Shown: one piece after another, positions 37,101 through 48,900 of the stretch
Position numbering within the stretch: the first letter of the stretch is position 1
How the letters are laid out: each line of letters starts with the position of its first letter
Assembly: GCF_002443255.2 (NCBI RefSeq)
Contig: NW_019211458.1
Location: forward strand, 11,182,402 to 11,246,401
Direction: 5' to 3'
DNA: 64,000 nt
Source: Varroa destructor
Lineage: Eukaryota > Arthropoda > Arachnida > Mesostigmata > Varroidae
The notes under the pieces: model-generated
What the model was told of the DNA's origin: nothing
Databases searched by the model: none
Seen by the model: only the letters and a program-made list of their open reading frames with translations
Made by a program: the position numbers and the translations under genes

Positions 37101-37562
37101 CTTTTACTAAATTGTTTGAGCTTATCTTTGATGCTAACAACATATATGGGCCACCTACAAGATAATCATTACCTCTTCTCATACGTCCCTGTATCAGAGA
37201 AACAAGTCTGTCTATGAAGTGGTTTGACATCAAGTTGTTAATCCATACTGCGACAATTATTCAATAACCACAACGTTAATAATTACATTACCATAATTTC
37301 GTCCTTAAATACTGACCATCATATGTGGTGGCGGCATGTGATGTCTTGGTGGGCCTCGAGGACCCCCCATAAAGCCTGGAGGGCCTCGCATGTGTCCTGG
37401 CGGACCGTGACGCATCATTGGTCCCATCGGAGGCACGAACGGCGGCCGAAATGGCGGACGTCCTCCCATGAACGGTGGGCCCCCAGGCGGTCCTGGTGGA
37501 CCTCCGGGGGGTCCGAGGTCGCCTCCTGGCGGGCCACTGTCACCACTTCCGCCGTCAAACAT
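27958..37562 (-). CDS. TCERG1: TCERG1 (CA150), exons 1-11
   Basis: Transcription elongation regulator 1, a nuclear factor that couples RNA polymerase II elongation to splicing: its WW domains bind proline-rich splicing factors and its FF domains bind the phosphorylated polymerase tail. Exons: 37562-37317, 37000-36618, 36246-35900, 35604-35058, 34914-34568, 34321-33987, 33608-33439, 33263-33074, 29111-28944, 28658-28404, 28188-27958. All phases match. With plus-strand exons 12-13 the frame is 1191 residues (human is about 1100). Order: Pro/Gly/Met-rich N terminus; WW1 near 125-151, WW2 near 468-496, WW3 near 592-619; FF1 near 717-780, FF2 785-845, FF3 856-911, FF4 985-1050, FF5 1053-1108 (broken at the gap), FF6 in exons 12-13. 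I see no Gln-Ala repeat of the vertebrate kind; Gly-Gly-Pro-His repeats fill that region. The start ATG lies just inside an exon with a clear acceptor, so a 5' UTR exon should lie upstream. Confidence 0.95.
28404..28658 (-). CDS. TCERG1: TCERG1 exon 10 (charged linker, FF4 start)
   Basis: A 255-nt exon, phase 0 to 0: an Arg/Ser/Gly-rich start, then a long charged helix ([29 protein letters not shown]). Confidence 0.95.
28886..28932. repeat. AT-rich low-complexity tract
   Basis: A-run then TATATA blocks that can fold on themselves, in TCERG1 intron 9 just after the exon 9 donor. Confidence 0.85.
28944..29111 (-). CDS. TCERG1: TCERG1 exon 9 (FF3)
   Basis: A 168-nt exon, phase 0 to 0: [38 protein letters not shown]. 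Confidence 0.95.
29112..33073 (-). other. TCERG1 intron 8, about 4 kb
   Basis: The longest TCERG1 intron, phase 0. It contains one minus-strand open stretch (about 30520-30760) with Asn and Gln runs that could be a cassette exon, discussed under findings. Nothing else coding is seen. Confidence 0.8.
33074..33263 (-). CDS. TCERG1: TCERG1 exon 8 (FF2)
   Basis: A 190-nt exon with FF2: [40 protein letters not shown]. It exits in phase 0 at GTGAGT. Confidence 0.95.
33439..33608 (-). CDS. TCERG1: TCERG1 exon 7 (FF1)
   Basis: A 170-nt exon with the FF1 core: [20 protein letters not shown] and [16 protein letters not shown]. It exits in phase 2 at GTGAGT. Confidence 0.95.
33694..33709. repeat. (ATT)n microsatellite
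   Basis: Five ATT units in TCERG1 intron 6. Confidence 0.8.
33987..34321 (-). CDS. TCERG1: TCERG1 exon 6 (acidic/basic linker, FF1 start)
   Basis: A 335-nt exon with a charged linker containing a KRPR-type basic cluster that may serve as a nuclear localisation signal, then the start of FF1 ([16 protein letters not shown]). It exits in phase 0 at GTGAGC. Confidence 0.95.
34568..34914 (-). CDS. TCERG1: TCERG1 exon 5 (Ala-rich helix, WW3)
   Basis: A 347-nt exon: [20 protein letters not shown] helix, a Gly/Ala stretch, then WW3 ([26 protein letters not shown]). It exits in phase 1 at GTTAGT. Confidence 0.95.
35058..35604 (-). CDS. TCERG1: TCERG1 exon 4 (Pro/Gly-rich, WW2)
   Basis: A 547-nt exon. 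The first half is [22 protein letters not shown] low complexity; the second half carries WW2 ([17 protein letters not shown] ... [14 protein letters not shown]). It enters in phase 1 and exits in phase 2 at GTTCGT. Confidence 0.95.
35770..35783. repeat. poly(A) run, 14 nt
   Basis: Simple A run in TCERG1 intron 3. Confidence 0.9.
35900..36246 (-). CDS. TCERG1: TCERG1 exon 3 (acidic stretch, GGPHGGP repeats)
   Basis: A 347-nt exon. It begins [18 protein letters not shown], then a tandem run of Gly-Gly-Pro-His/Pro units, ending [14 protein letters not shown]. It enters in phase 2 and exits in phase 1 at GTACGT. Confidence 0.9.
35961..36076. repeat. coding tandem repeat of GGPHGGP type
   Basis: An imperfect repeat of about 9-12 nt (GGTCCTCC / GGTCCACC variants on the plus strand) inside TCERG1 exon 3. 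Codon variation between units shows it is not a very recent expansion. Confidence 0.75.
36300..36430. repeat. AT-rich self-complementary tract
   Basis: About 130 nt of almost pure A and T in TCERG1 intron 2, containing TTAATATTTATATATATTATAATA-like blocks and their complements. Confidence 0.75.
36618..37000 (-). CDS. TCERG1: TCERG1 exon 2 (WW1)
   Basis: A 383-nt exon with WW1: Trp of [20 protein letters not shown] and second Trp of SAWTRP. A Ser/Ala/Asn-rich linker follows. It exits in phase 2 at GTATGC. Confidence 0.95.
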
Positions 37563-37581
37563 CACGAAAGCAGGTGGACTC
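37317..37581 (-). CDS. TCERG1: TCERG1 exon with start codon
   Basis: It follows the acceptor TTCCTACCTATTAG; the first ATG is 37562-37560 ([14 protein letters not shown]). It is Pro/Gly/Met-rich ([16 protein letters not shown]), similar in style to the vertebrate N terminus, and ends at GTCAGT in phase 0. Bases 37563-37581 are probably UTR. Confidence 0.85.
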
Positions 37582-40500
37582 CTAATAGGTAGGAACGACA
37601 AAAGACTGATAAAATTAATAAAAACCACGTATACAACACCAATACTCAAATATGCCTTGAGCAATATTGCCAGTATTGCTCAATATATATGTAGATGCCC
37701 ATATTTTAAAGTAATCATCAACTGACGTAACAGTTATCGTAACTGGTGCACTGGTAATGTATTTGCTTAACTAACCGGGGAGACCCATAGGTACTCTAGA
37801 CTGAGTGTGGGCACACTTTGGTCCTCCAGTGAAACCAGTGATGAGCAGAGTAATCCATTTTTATGTTTAACAACTCTGTTCTGTCCTTTCAGACTGCTTG
37901 TATTAAATTGTTCGTCCTGACAGGTCCTTGAAGCAATGCTAACTAAACAGTTGTGATGAGGCTTGCTCCAGAAGCAACAGCTGAGAGACAGCTAAGACGA
38001 ACGTTTTTTTTAATCACCTAACAAGAGCGTACGTTGCAAGTTAACGGGTTACAAACAACAACAGATACAGTCATAGTAATCACGATTCAAAAAAAATAAT
38101 TCGACCTAGTACGGTATGATGGCCGACTGAAAATAACATTCTGACTTCTACTGATAGAAATATATCCCTGAGTAAAAATTTTGTGGTGGCTTCGATTCGA
38201 TCGATTCCACGCTCTACGTTGACTATGCCCATCGATAGCGTAACCTTTGAATCTACTGTATTTCAGTAGCTTTCCGTAAACTTCTTTGCAGTTGAAGTTC
38301 TGCTGTTATAATCATGGTGAACAGAAGCATCGAGTGTCACTAACTCACCATTTGTTTCTTTTTTATTAAATCACAAAGAAACGGTAGCTCCCTATCACTC
38401 TTTGAATATGCCGAGATTCACGACTACCTAAGAATAGATTCATTTGTCCGATGCAATAACTTTTTCATTGGTTGCAGACATCAAAGTTAATAAAAAAATA
38501 TAATTCAGCATAATCGTCTTCACCAATGGCAGTTTGAGCAAAGGTTATAACTGTAGTTACAGGTTAAGTTCCGACGCGCATATCATTTCAGAATAAATCA
38601 GATATATGGGGTGTAATTTGCGCTCTTTCGCCACGAATTATAGGTCACATCGATATTGGCAATCAAGCGCCATAATCGGACGACTATCAACAATCAAGCA
38701 AAGCGAAGTAATGTAGATTGGAAACAAAATTTTCTCGCAAAAAGCTATACATTATATGACTAGCTATCGCCCGGAAAAAGGGGTACCTCTCTTTCTAAAG
38801 CGACCCGATTATACCATGGAATCAAAACGGAGATGTGGTCTTCGTATCTTTAGAACTATCCCCTCACCGAAAGCACGGTTTTGACATAAGACTCTTCAAA
38901 TCGAGCGACATAACTGACACAGCTTGATACCGTACACATTGCTGCACGCCAACGCAATTTCTCGGCGGGCGTTTGCTTGTTCCACATTTGCTCAACTTTC
39001 GTGTCCACAAGTTCTTACACACGAGAAGCCGATCTCTGCAACGTTGCACGTCTTCTTTGGTAACATTAAAAACTAACTACACAAACAAGTTGGACCCTAT
39101 AGTCAGTAGCATAGACAATATTGATCCCACTAGAGAGCATTGTGGACACGTACGCGGATGGGCGTGTTCTACGTATTTGTTCCACACAGCAAAAATTCAC
39201 GAACAGCATGCTTGCATCGACTGCAACCGAGCACAGAGGCATCGCATTATGCCAATATCCAACTTGTTTATTCTTTTGTATGATATTCTATAGCAAACCC
39301 CGGCGTCCTGCTTCTAGAACCCTCGGAAACGAGATCGTCGCAAAAACTGTTATTCGCTGGCGTTCATTGATCACTTTCATCGCTCCTATATCCAACTTCA
39401 GTGTCTACTTACTTCGAATATCTGTGAAATAATGATGTATATATAGAACTCGTGCAGAAGCAGCAGTGGTCGCGAGACAGACCACAAATTTGACTCAAAC
39501 TCACTGAGAGCGCTGTGAAGCAACACAAAACATTAGGATGCTTCGTTTTCGTCGTCGTTGTTTTCCATCCCAGACTCACATCTAGCGCGGCAAAATTTGA
39601 ACTAAAAGATTGCATACGCCTCCTGTGCCTCGAACCGCTAGGAGTTAAGTGTTCACACTCTAGTATCATAAAAAAAGTGGATATATTTAGTTCGTAATAT
39701 TGAAACCTCACAATAAATAAGAGTCTGTATAAATGATATTCAAAAAACTCGTAGAAACAGGTAAGTAATAACTGATCGTTGTCAAAGCGTAGTTCCGTGG
39801 TGTTGTAGATTTGTCTGGTCTGTTTTTTTTTGTATGTAAAGCATTTTTGCCCACAGCTATCTCCGGACCAGTATAGTCTATGAAAATATATATGTTAACG
39901 TAGGTTATGTGCAAATGAATGATGCACAGGACAGATAGAGAACTTATATATATACAGCGCGAGAGAGAGAGAGAAACTGATTTTTTTCTTAAATATGCAA
40001 ATAATCTACATAAAACTGCAAGAATAAATTTAAGAAATCTTCGTGGATCACGTAGTTATCGTGTGCTAGTACGTTTTTTATCCACATCTCAGCAAACTTG
40101 CTGCTTGATTTGCTTTTGACTGACTATTTTCGAGTGAAATCGCGACTGATTCTGTGACCTTACATCCATTAAAGGGTTAATTTTATGCCCGCTGTTTTGA
40201 GTAAGTGTACCTAATTATAGTAGTATTGTAGTTTCTGAATGTCCTGCACTCCCAAGATAAAAATAACTACTTCTAATGTCGTGAGAAATTTATTAGAAAA
40301 ATTTAGATATTGGTAATACGATCCATGCTGCACTATTTTAGTTCAGATCATTAGTTATTACATATTACAAAATTAATTCAAATATTTATAAACCTTTTTT
40401 TCAAAAAACACTACCCAATAGTTCCGCGACACTGACAAGTGGTGCTTTCTGAATGATCCCTTAAAGAAAATGTCAAAAGATTATCCATTCACTTATAATA

Positions 40501-43500
40501 TGACCGCACCAATTGATTTTAACTTATACACAACAGGTAGAAGGTCGCTACTTGCCTTACTGCTATCTTCGTGACGTCGAAAAAACTACCTCCGTTCGCC
40601 TGCATTGACCTGCAACGACATGCCTCTACTGTTTTTTAGGTCCTTGTTATCTTGTATTTCGTTTACGAACAGACTTCCAAAATTACCCAGAATATTAGCC
40701 TCTGTAGATAGAGCTCTTCATTTATTAATTTTTCATTTACCAAATATTCTTCTATTTAACCCACCCATAAATTGTTTTCGATATTCATGGAAGTTTGGTT
40801 TAACTAAGCGATCTAATTATAGTCACACATAGCGATAATACGATCAGCATGGTGGCGAGAAATAGATTATTTTTTCCATTTAGTTACAATAGTACGAGCA
40901 TAACGTGCATTATCTTTTTAATTACCTAATTTCAGGACATTGATTCTAAGGAATGTCATACTGTTTTCGTCCTGTCGCGTCGGGATAATGACGAATTCTC
41001 TCGTAATATTTCTATTTCGTTTCAATCTACAAAATAAGTTGCACTTCTCTAAAGACCCGTTCTTTTAAGTTAGGTGGGCATGGACCTTTATAGCCACTAA
41101 CTATAACAGCTGCGATGAACGAAAGGTGAAAGGGCACATATAAGGTGGCGACTACGATCGGCGTTGAGATTATCGGGACAAACAGTGAGTGTGTTTTTGC
41201 CAGAAAGGCGGAACTGGTGATGATAATTCATCAAGGAAGATCAGATTGTCGTATATTGGTGCGCCATGATAATCTATAAGACGAGGGTGCTTTAAATTCA
41301 ATGCTATCAACGAGGCGTTAGAGAGAAGAATCAATCTTGAACCCCACATCATTCTTGTTATTTCTGTTAGGCATGTGACGATAATATTTAACGGGAGGGG
41401 AAATGCAAGGCAATGGCGCAATGAAAAGTAGGTCATTTCAAGAGAAGCGTAGCAACATTGCACGTGATTAAACTCCATTAAGTATAATTCAATAATATTC
41501 TATTTACGAACACATAAAGCTTTCCAACATGGACATTTTATTTATGGATGAAGAATGGATCGTTTTGTCAGCTGTGCTCGTGTTGAGATAATTCGCTTAT
41601 CAAAGGTATGCACTGCCTACTTTCAGACATTTTTAACTATAAGAAGGTCATTTTTTTTCAAATCAGATATATTATTTGCATTGTTACTTGTCGCAAGGAC
41701 AGAATAGTTTCGCATTTTTTGCTGGCTCTTATTGGGATTGCACGAGTCTGGTTAGAGTATCCGTTTATAGCATTTGATCCGGTGTTTGCCAGAACGATAA
41801 CTCGACTCAAACAATAGTTGAAATTATTATAGTAAACGTTGTTGTATAACTAAGTAAATATACACTTTCCTAGTCAGGCAGATATCAATACTTTTACTAA
41901 GAAATCGATTATTCTACGATGACTTCAAAAGAAACAGGTTTGCAGATTGATGGGTACAATGAGTGCTATCATTTGAAGTAAATATCATCATTACATATGA
42001 TGTCCATATAAATATAACCAGTCGTTTATGAAACAGCTAACGCTACGTGAAATATATCATAGTAACGTAGCTTCTGGATCTCGTTATTGATGACGCTGAC
42101 AGATTCAGTTACTACGGATAAAAGCTATTACAGACTAAGCAGCTTTAATTCAACAAAGAGTTCCGTTTTGTGAACAGCTGGATTTTATGTATATAAATTA
42201 TGTTGATTTGAGTTCTAACAAACTTGAACATATATTACATTGTGTACAATAAATTGGCTACAATGTTTCAACGGGTATGGGCTTGAACAAACCATCATGT
42301 GGAGCCAAAAAAGCTAGGCTAAAAATGGCCTAACTTTTTTTTGCTTGTTCGAGATCCAACACAGGTTTGGCAGGCTTTTGGCAATCGTGTCAATAGACGG
42401 TATTGTAAAATTGCTAATCCGTCCTAACCATTAATAGCAAGCCGTAAGCATATGTATCCGTATAGGAATGTCACATGATTTTTGCTTTGAGTCAGCTTCC
42501 TGTCATTGATTGAATTGTTGGAGTCTTCATGGTTAGGAAGAGTAAAGCATCGCCGCAGAACTCACGGGAATCCGGATCCATGCAGGTTGTTAATAACGGC
42601 AGACAGGTGTACTAGCGGGACAAAATCGGAGGAGCGGTCACTCACTTGTCCGCTACTCCGGCAAATACGGTTGCTCATAGTCTCATCCGTGTCTTTCTTG
42701 TATGATCATTATTCTGTGCATTGATTATTGTCGTCAGGACCGTACACTGCTTTTTCTTTTTACCGCTATATGCTATGTATTGATATGTGATATATTCTAT
42801 TGGATTATGCTGTTGTTCTATTGATTTGTAATCGTGTGTGACACATTTTTTTCTGTGGTAGGATTTTTTGCCTGTTCCATGTTTATTCGTTTAAGATTCG
42901 GGGTATATTAGAGCTGCAGTTCCGACAGGCTGCAATCTCTTCGTTTCCGGTTTCCTTCCATAGCAACAAGAGTCGCAAACTTGCCGACGGAGGACTGATC
43001 CGGCCAAACGATCATGACTATATATCCTATGCCACGGGGCATATCCTGTGCAGGTTCGTCCCCACAGTCCTCGCTTATTGTTCCTTACGTGCCTTTCAAG
43101 CATCGGTGGATTAGCGTGCGCCGTTGGTCTCTCCGTCTGTCCGTTGATGTCCAATGTTGCTGCTACCGCCGCAGTTGACAGGCAAGCACAACGAGTTTCT
43201 TTCACCAGCTCTGCGTGTTCATTCATTACATTACCAAACGGCCAGCAACCATTTTCTACCAACGAGAGCCAACGAGTACTATCTCAGTCGCCCGTTCGCC
43301 AGCTCGCTTTATGCCGCTGACGCTGAGCTGGCTGATGTCATCCGTGGTTGCTATAGCAACAAACGTCAAGTTTCCACTCCCCCTCGCCGTTGCGCGTCGC
43401 GTTCCTCTTCTCAGGGCTCGTTTGTGTATCGTAGGCATCGTCGTCGTTGTTGTAGCAGTGGTGGTGCTGCCGCCACCGCTGGTTCCAAGGAAACGGCCCG

Positions 43501-45668
43501 TTGTCACTCTTTGACGTCGACTGTCAGCGACTGATAGTAGAGCCAAAATAACGACAGCGGTAGCGTTGAGGCCGCTACCGTTGCTGTTGTTCGAGCGACC
43601 GTAGCCGCGGTAGTTGTCGGCCTACCAGAACCGAGTGGAATGGCTGAGGCATTCGCGACTACTAGCGATCTTCTGCTGTTGGCAGTGAAACCTGTTGACT
43701 CTGTTAGTGCCATGGCTGTTGCTACTTCGGAGAGTAACGAAGGATTGCGAAGATTTTAGAAGCATTCGCTATAGAGTTATGAGTGGTACAAGTCTAAAGA
43801 AGCAGTCGCCGCGTAGCAAACAGCATGTCAATGCTAATCGCGATCGACAACACAACATTGTAGTCTACTGGAATATGAAGCAACAAGCAATGCATCTATA
43901 AAAATTGATACTGTACTACTCCATCTCTGTTTTGATTCACTTGTGTTGATTCGACCGCTCATGTGATTGTAGGTGTTGATGCTTTCTACTACGATTATTA
44001 CGAGTACTACTACCAAGAGAAGTAGTTCTAGCGGATAGCGTGAGTGACAGAAAAGAAGATCAAGGATATAACAGAGTAACGGTTGCGTATTTGCTGCTAG
44101 TGCGTGAGCGGTTCTTGCTATGAGTCGCCTGTGTGTCTGTGCACGAAACTGCAGGCGGCTTGAATCACTATATGTTACTGGCGAGAGTATCACGGTCTCA
44201 GTATCGACCTAGGTCTCCGGCTAGGGAGCCTATACGTATGTCTTTTTTACGATGAACGCTCATTCAGTACGCACGCGTATCGGACAATCAGTCAGCTTAC
44301 CACTACCTGCGCTGAACTATATGGGCGTAACAGTGTGAGAGACAAAGAAAGTGAACGGCAAGGTTGACGACTTATCAAAATTGTTTCAATCTGCTGAAGC
44401 CACATATCTGTGGCGAGGCAGCGTCAAAACGAACATAGAAAAAAACATTGCCATTATGTCGACCTATTGTCTTTTGTAAGTCACAAAAAGAGGACCGTCG
44501 ACCCGCAGAGGGTTTGTCATAAAGTGCAATAAGAGAGTGGTCAAGAGTTACCTCTTCTGGATCAGCAACTAGTGAATGGCTTGTTTATTACACCTTGATG
44601 TGTCCGTGAACGTTGGCACAGCATAACCTGCCGATTGAACTTTCTAAAAAGTCACGACACTATCCTGATGAGAATATCTGGTTGATTAGTAAATCAACAG
44701 AGTTCATACTATTTGTGTTTTGACCAGAGGTCGTGATATTTTTCGGCACATAATATTAGTATACTATGTGACAATATAATTGAGGAAAATAATTCCTGTT
44801 CATCCAGCCAAATGGGTGAGACGACTGTACGTCGCATTTAGCCAGAATAACGCAGAAACCTATGGCTCCTCCCTTATCTCACTAAACTACCGAAGAAGCG
44901 AAAGCCAAATTAGCAGAAGAAAAAAAATCTCTCGCTAAACTCGTGGCCCATACGCTGAAATCATATAATCGCAGGTCATTATCAGGTCCGACGACTGTTT
45001 AACATCCAGATTCTAATAACTCAACAAAAGCAGGGACGGCGCGAAAACAGCAGGACAAAGAAAAGACAACGTACGACCAACGAACCGCTGGTAATAATAT
45101 TACATATTGCGGCTGTAGTTGGTGCAAAAGAAAAAGAAGAAGACGAATTGATAACAGAATGCACCGGATTTTCCGGCGGGACTGACTCAAACGATCTGGC
45201 CGGTAGGCTGGTTTACAGAAAGCTACAGCTGAGTGTCGTGAATTGGACAATGCGCCGAGCCTGAACCGAAACGCACCATGACAGAAATTAGCTGTCAGAG
45301 AGTTATCGGCCATCGTAATAAAAGCATTAGCATTATTACTAATAGTCGTTGCAGTACGACCAGCTGCAACAACTTTGTCATTTATGTGCTAGTCAACCGT
45401 TAATAGGAACGTCGTACGAAACTATCGCGCGTATATGAAGCGAATTGAGATTTGGGCCGACGATCGCTCTCCCTGATACTTGTAACTGTTGTTACGGTTA
45501 GTTTCGTTAACCATACACGTTTTAATGAGATAGAAAATTCAAGCTAAGCTGAATTACGTGTACTGGCGGTGGCTATGACGAGCGCTTGTTTGACCTGATG
45601 ACGTGAGAGAATCCCTGTGTCTAAGTGAAGTACAGCTATATTGTTTTTGTTGGAAGCCGGAAATGTGA
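37582..45668. other. intergenic region between divergent TCERG1 and gliotactin-like genes
   Basis: About 8 kb between two head-to-head starts. It should hold the TCERG1 5' UTR exon and both promoters, but none could be placed. Around 43040-43700 the sequence is richer in GC and triplet runs (GTT, GCC, CGT); its open frames (for example 43154-43534 plus) look like composition effects. There is a (GA)7 run at 39961-39974. No domain-bearing frame was seen. Confidence 0.5.
39961..39974. repeat. (GA)7 microsatellite
   Basis: Seven GA units in the intergenic region. Confidence 0.9.
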
Positions 45669-45999
45669 ATGATGCTAGATAATTCGGGTAGTGAAATAAT
45701 GAGCACCAATGAAGGCGCCGGAGTCGGTGTAACGCGCCGGTGGTGTCCTAGAGGAAGTTTATCCGTCTGTATACTTGTTTTACTGTCGTTCCTTTCAGTG
45801 GAAGGGCAGTTTCGGCCAGATTACACAGCCTACGGGCGGCCGCGAATACTTGATGGCCGTATGCCATATGAGAATCGCTTTCCAGGAATTGATCTTGAGA
45901 AACGAATCAAAGAGGATGGTGACTCCCGTTGTAGCGTATTCCAGTATGAGCATTTGCCTCTCACAAAGAGTGTTGTAACTGACTTTGGAACGTATGAAG
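45669..45999 (+). CDS. Gli: gliotactin-like exon 1 (signal peptide)
   Basis: It runs from ATG 45669 to GAAG|GTAAGA, phase 1. After the signal peptide come QFRPDYTAYGRPRILDGRMP and an N-terminal region before the esterase fold. Confidence 0.8.
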
Positions 46000-48900
46000 G
46001 TAAGATATAGTGTTAGCCTATGGAACATCAGGCAGCTATGGTCGAAATACTCCATCTAATTCATTAGCGCTAACGGTTTGGGTGTCCGCGTAAGGTTGAG
46101 GTAGACCAGGAGGTTTATTATTGCAGTTGTGATAATTATTATTGTGTGAATAAAAGTCGATGTTATTGTTGTGAACCAAGCAAACCTACGGACTCAAACT
46201 GGATTAAAAAGGGGAAACATCTAGGATCTCGCGCACCACTATAAATCATAATCTATAACATTCAACAAACGTACCCACAATGGATTAGTCTTATGGATTG
46301 ATGCCGAAATCTCAATCGTCCAGCAACGCCTTCCTATGGCCGAAAGCTCGATGAATCATCTGACGTTTTTGACGAACTTGAATTACTGTCATGATCCCTT
46401 TCTCCCGCTTGGTAATAGTTAGTGAGTCATATGGAATGCAACGTTTTCGCTAACCACCAAATGAATAAATACGAATGATTGCTATCGATGCCTCGTGGAA
46501 TTGTTGGTTTACCAACAGCCTTTTACTGGCTACGTGCTGGCAGTGTGTTTAGACCAGAGTGAAGCACCTCTGAGGTTTTTCTGTTCGTATTATCATTGAA
46601 TACCCAAAACAAATGTATATCATGCCCACAGCCTCCTTTTCGAGCGCTACATGCTGTACAAAGATTTCGTAACGATTAATTTATAATTAACTTATTTATA
46701 ATTATATGTATAATATATAACAAGCTAGCCATCTTAATCCTGTATGTTCGATAATATCGTGTACTGTTTACTGGACCCTAGACTCTAGCTGTAGGTACGG
46801 AAATCAAGCTGAAAGTATTTGGTACTCTGTGAAGATTAAGAACGTTTATAAATTAAAGATGAAAATTTATGATGATTTCTCTATAAAAATACGAAAAAAA
46901 AAACAATTATATTACTAATCTTTGTTCATTGGTATCTCCAACGAGTAGTCAGTTATAGATAGCTGATCTCAATAGAAGTACTTAGCTGGGTGATCTGTAT
47001 TTCACCGATGGTGTGAAGAAAATATGGCCTATTAGAAAAATTTTATACACCCAGTGCGTGAATAACGGAAGAGATTCTTGACCTTTGCATGTATGCCTCA
47101 GTAAGGCCTAGCGTTGATTTCTGCTGAGCTCATGACGTTTTAAAATGTAAGACCTGTTGGAGCAAGCGTAAACTCTTACGTTTGCAAACAAACACATGTG
47201 GTACGTATCTTGCATCGAATGTAGTTATTTGCCTTGTCAATTCAGTTACTATCGACCATTTTTTTACAACGTTTTAACATAATCATGTTTACTGTCAGTA
47301 CTTTTCCATAAAACCTCATCATTAAAACAAAGAAATGGGCTTGAAGAAATTCAAAATATCAAGTAGTACAAAAAGTGTGTGTTTCTTATTAATAGAAAAA
47401 ATGGCAGACCTGAGACCTGTGTTTCGAAGTAAGAGTTTTGCAGAAGACTGTGTTTCTTCTGTTTTATATGTTGTTCGTACTGAAACAAGGTATAAATCAG
47501 TGATAAGTACGGAGTTGTTTGGCGAACGACCACCTTATCCGGCTTCGTTATATGAACCTTCCGAGCTGTCAGTGCTCATCAACACTGCAACAGGATTTCA
47601 CCAGTACCGTACTCTACGGTGAAACGACAGCGTCAGTTAAACAAACTTGTTCTAACTGGCTGTCGTAGTTTTCTGAAAACTAAGCGATGTTATTTGATTA
47701 AAAACAAATCCCTCACGAAACGCGCTTTTCACGCCACTAGGAACAAAGGAAACCCCTTGAGCTGCAATAGTGGCTGTGACTGGCTGCAGTGACTCTTTTG
47801 CTAAGCAAGTGACTAACTAAGAGGGTTGGTTTTGCTTAGAAAAATGGGAACGCGGAACATCTTGTTACTGTTGATTCGTTAAACCTGTCTCCCGCATCAC
47901 TCTGCTGATGACAGTCCCATCATGCGAATGCTGTAGCGATGGTGATCTGCACTAAGTGTGGACTACACTAGATCTACTGACATTTGCATGCAGACTAGCT
48001 GGTGGCTCACGCCCCTTAAGCAACGTGCATCCCACAGATAGCGGAATACATACATCCGCTTAGTCTTAGCGTGCACCTACGCTAACGATGATTCTAGTAT
48101 TTTGGACCATAGTAGCTAACGATAATGGGACGAGCACCTAAAGTCATTAAAAGTGTATGACGGTCCATAGGGACAGCGAAAGTTGGTTGAGAAACATGGG
48201 CTTGTAAACGAATAAATGGAGACTATCACATGATAACAGATGGGTGTACTGTTACAGATGGAACTAAGATGAAAAATGATAATCAAGATAAAAACTCAAG
48301 TGAACGTAAACGTATTCCGGAAAAAAGTTGATAGGTCGGTAGCCGCAACCGATAAAATTACAATTTACACTTTTAGCAATAACACTTGTATATGAAAACC
48401 ATCTCTTTCTGTTACAATGACTATTCAAAGCTATTATAGTATTCATTAAAGAGGTTTAGGTGGACGTAGGTCGTCTTGACTAGGGTGTATTTATTTCCAT
48501 GCATAATACCAAAGATTATTGAAAGACCGTTCACTGGTGTAAGCTTTTTTTTATGTTTAATATGGTATTTGCAGGGGTTGCTTTGAGGAATTGCATCAAT
48601 ACAAATTCCGACATACGTATATTAGTATATATTACATGACTGATAGGTGACTGTTTACTGCAGTACATTATTTGGAGTACAGAAAGTACTGCAAATATAT
48701 GTGGCACGGTATACCTATTGCTTTTCGGATTCATGAAGGACATGTAGCATTATACTTGTGTAACCGAACAGATTTGACTACCTAACTCGCGAAACGTATG
48801 GTAGTCATCTAAGGCTGTCCTGGTCATTATTTGTTAAAAAAAAAAGCCCTGCAGCATGAGCAATTGCGAATTCTTATGCGCCGTAAGTTTGTCACTTTCG

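Noticed and set aside
43154..43713. Overlapping 70-126 codon frames on both strands
   Set aside because: Frames are open on both strands at once because of GC/triplet-biased composition; no domain or splice continuity.
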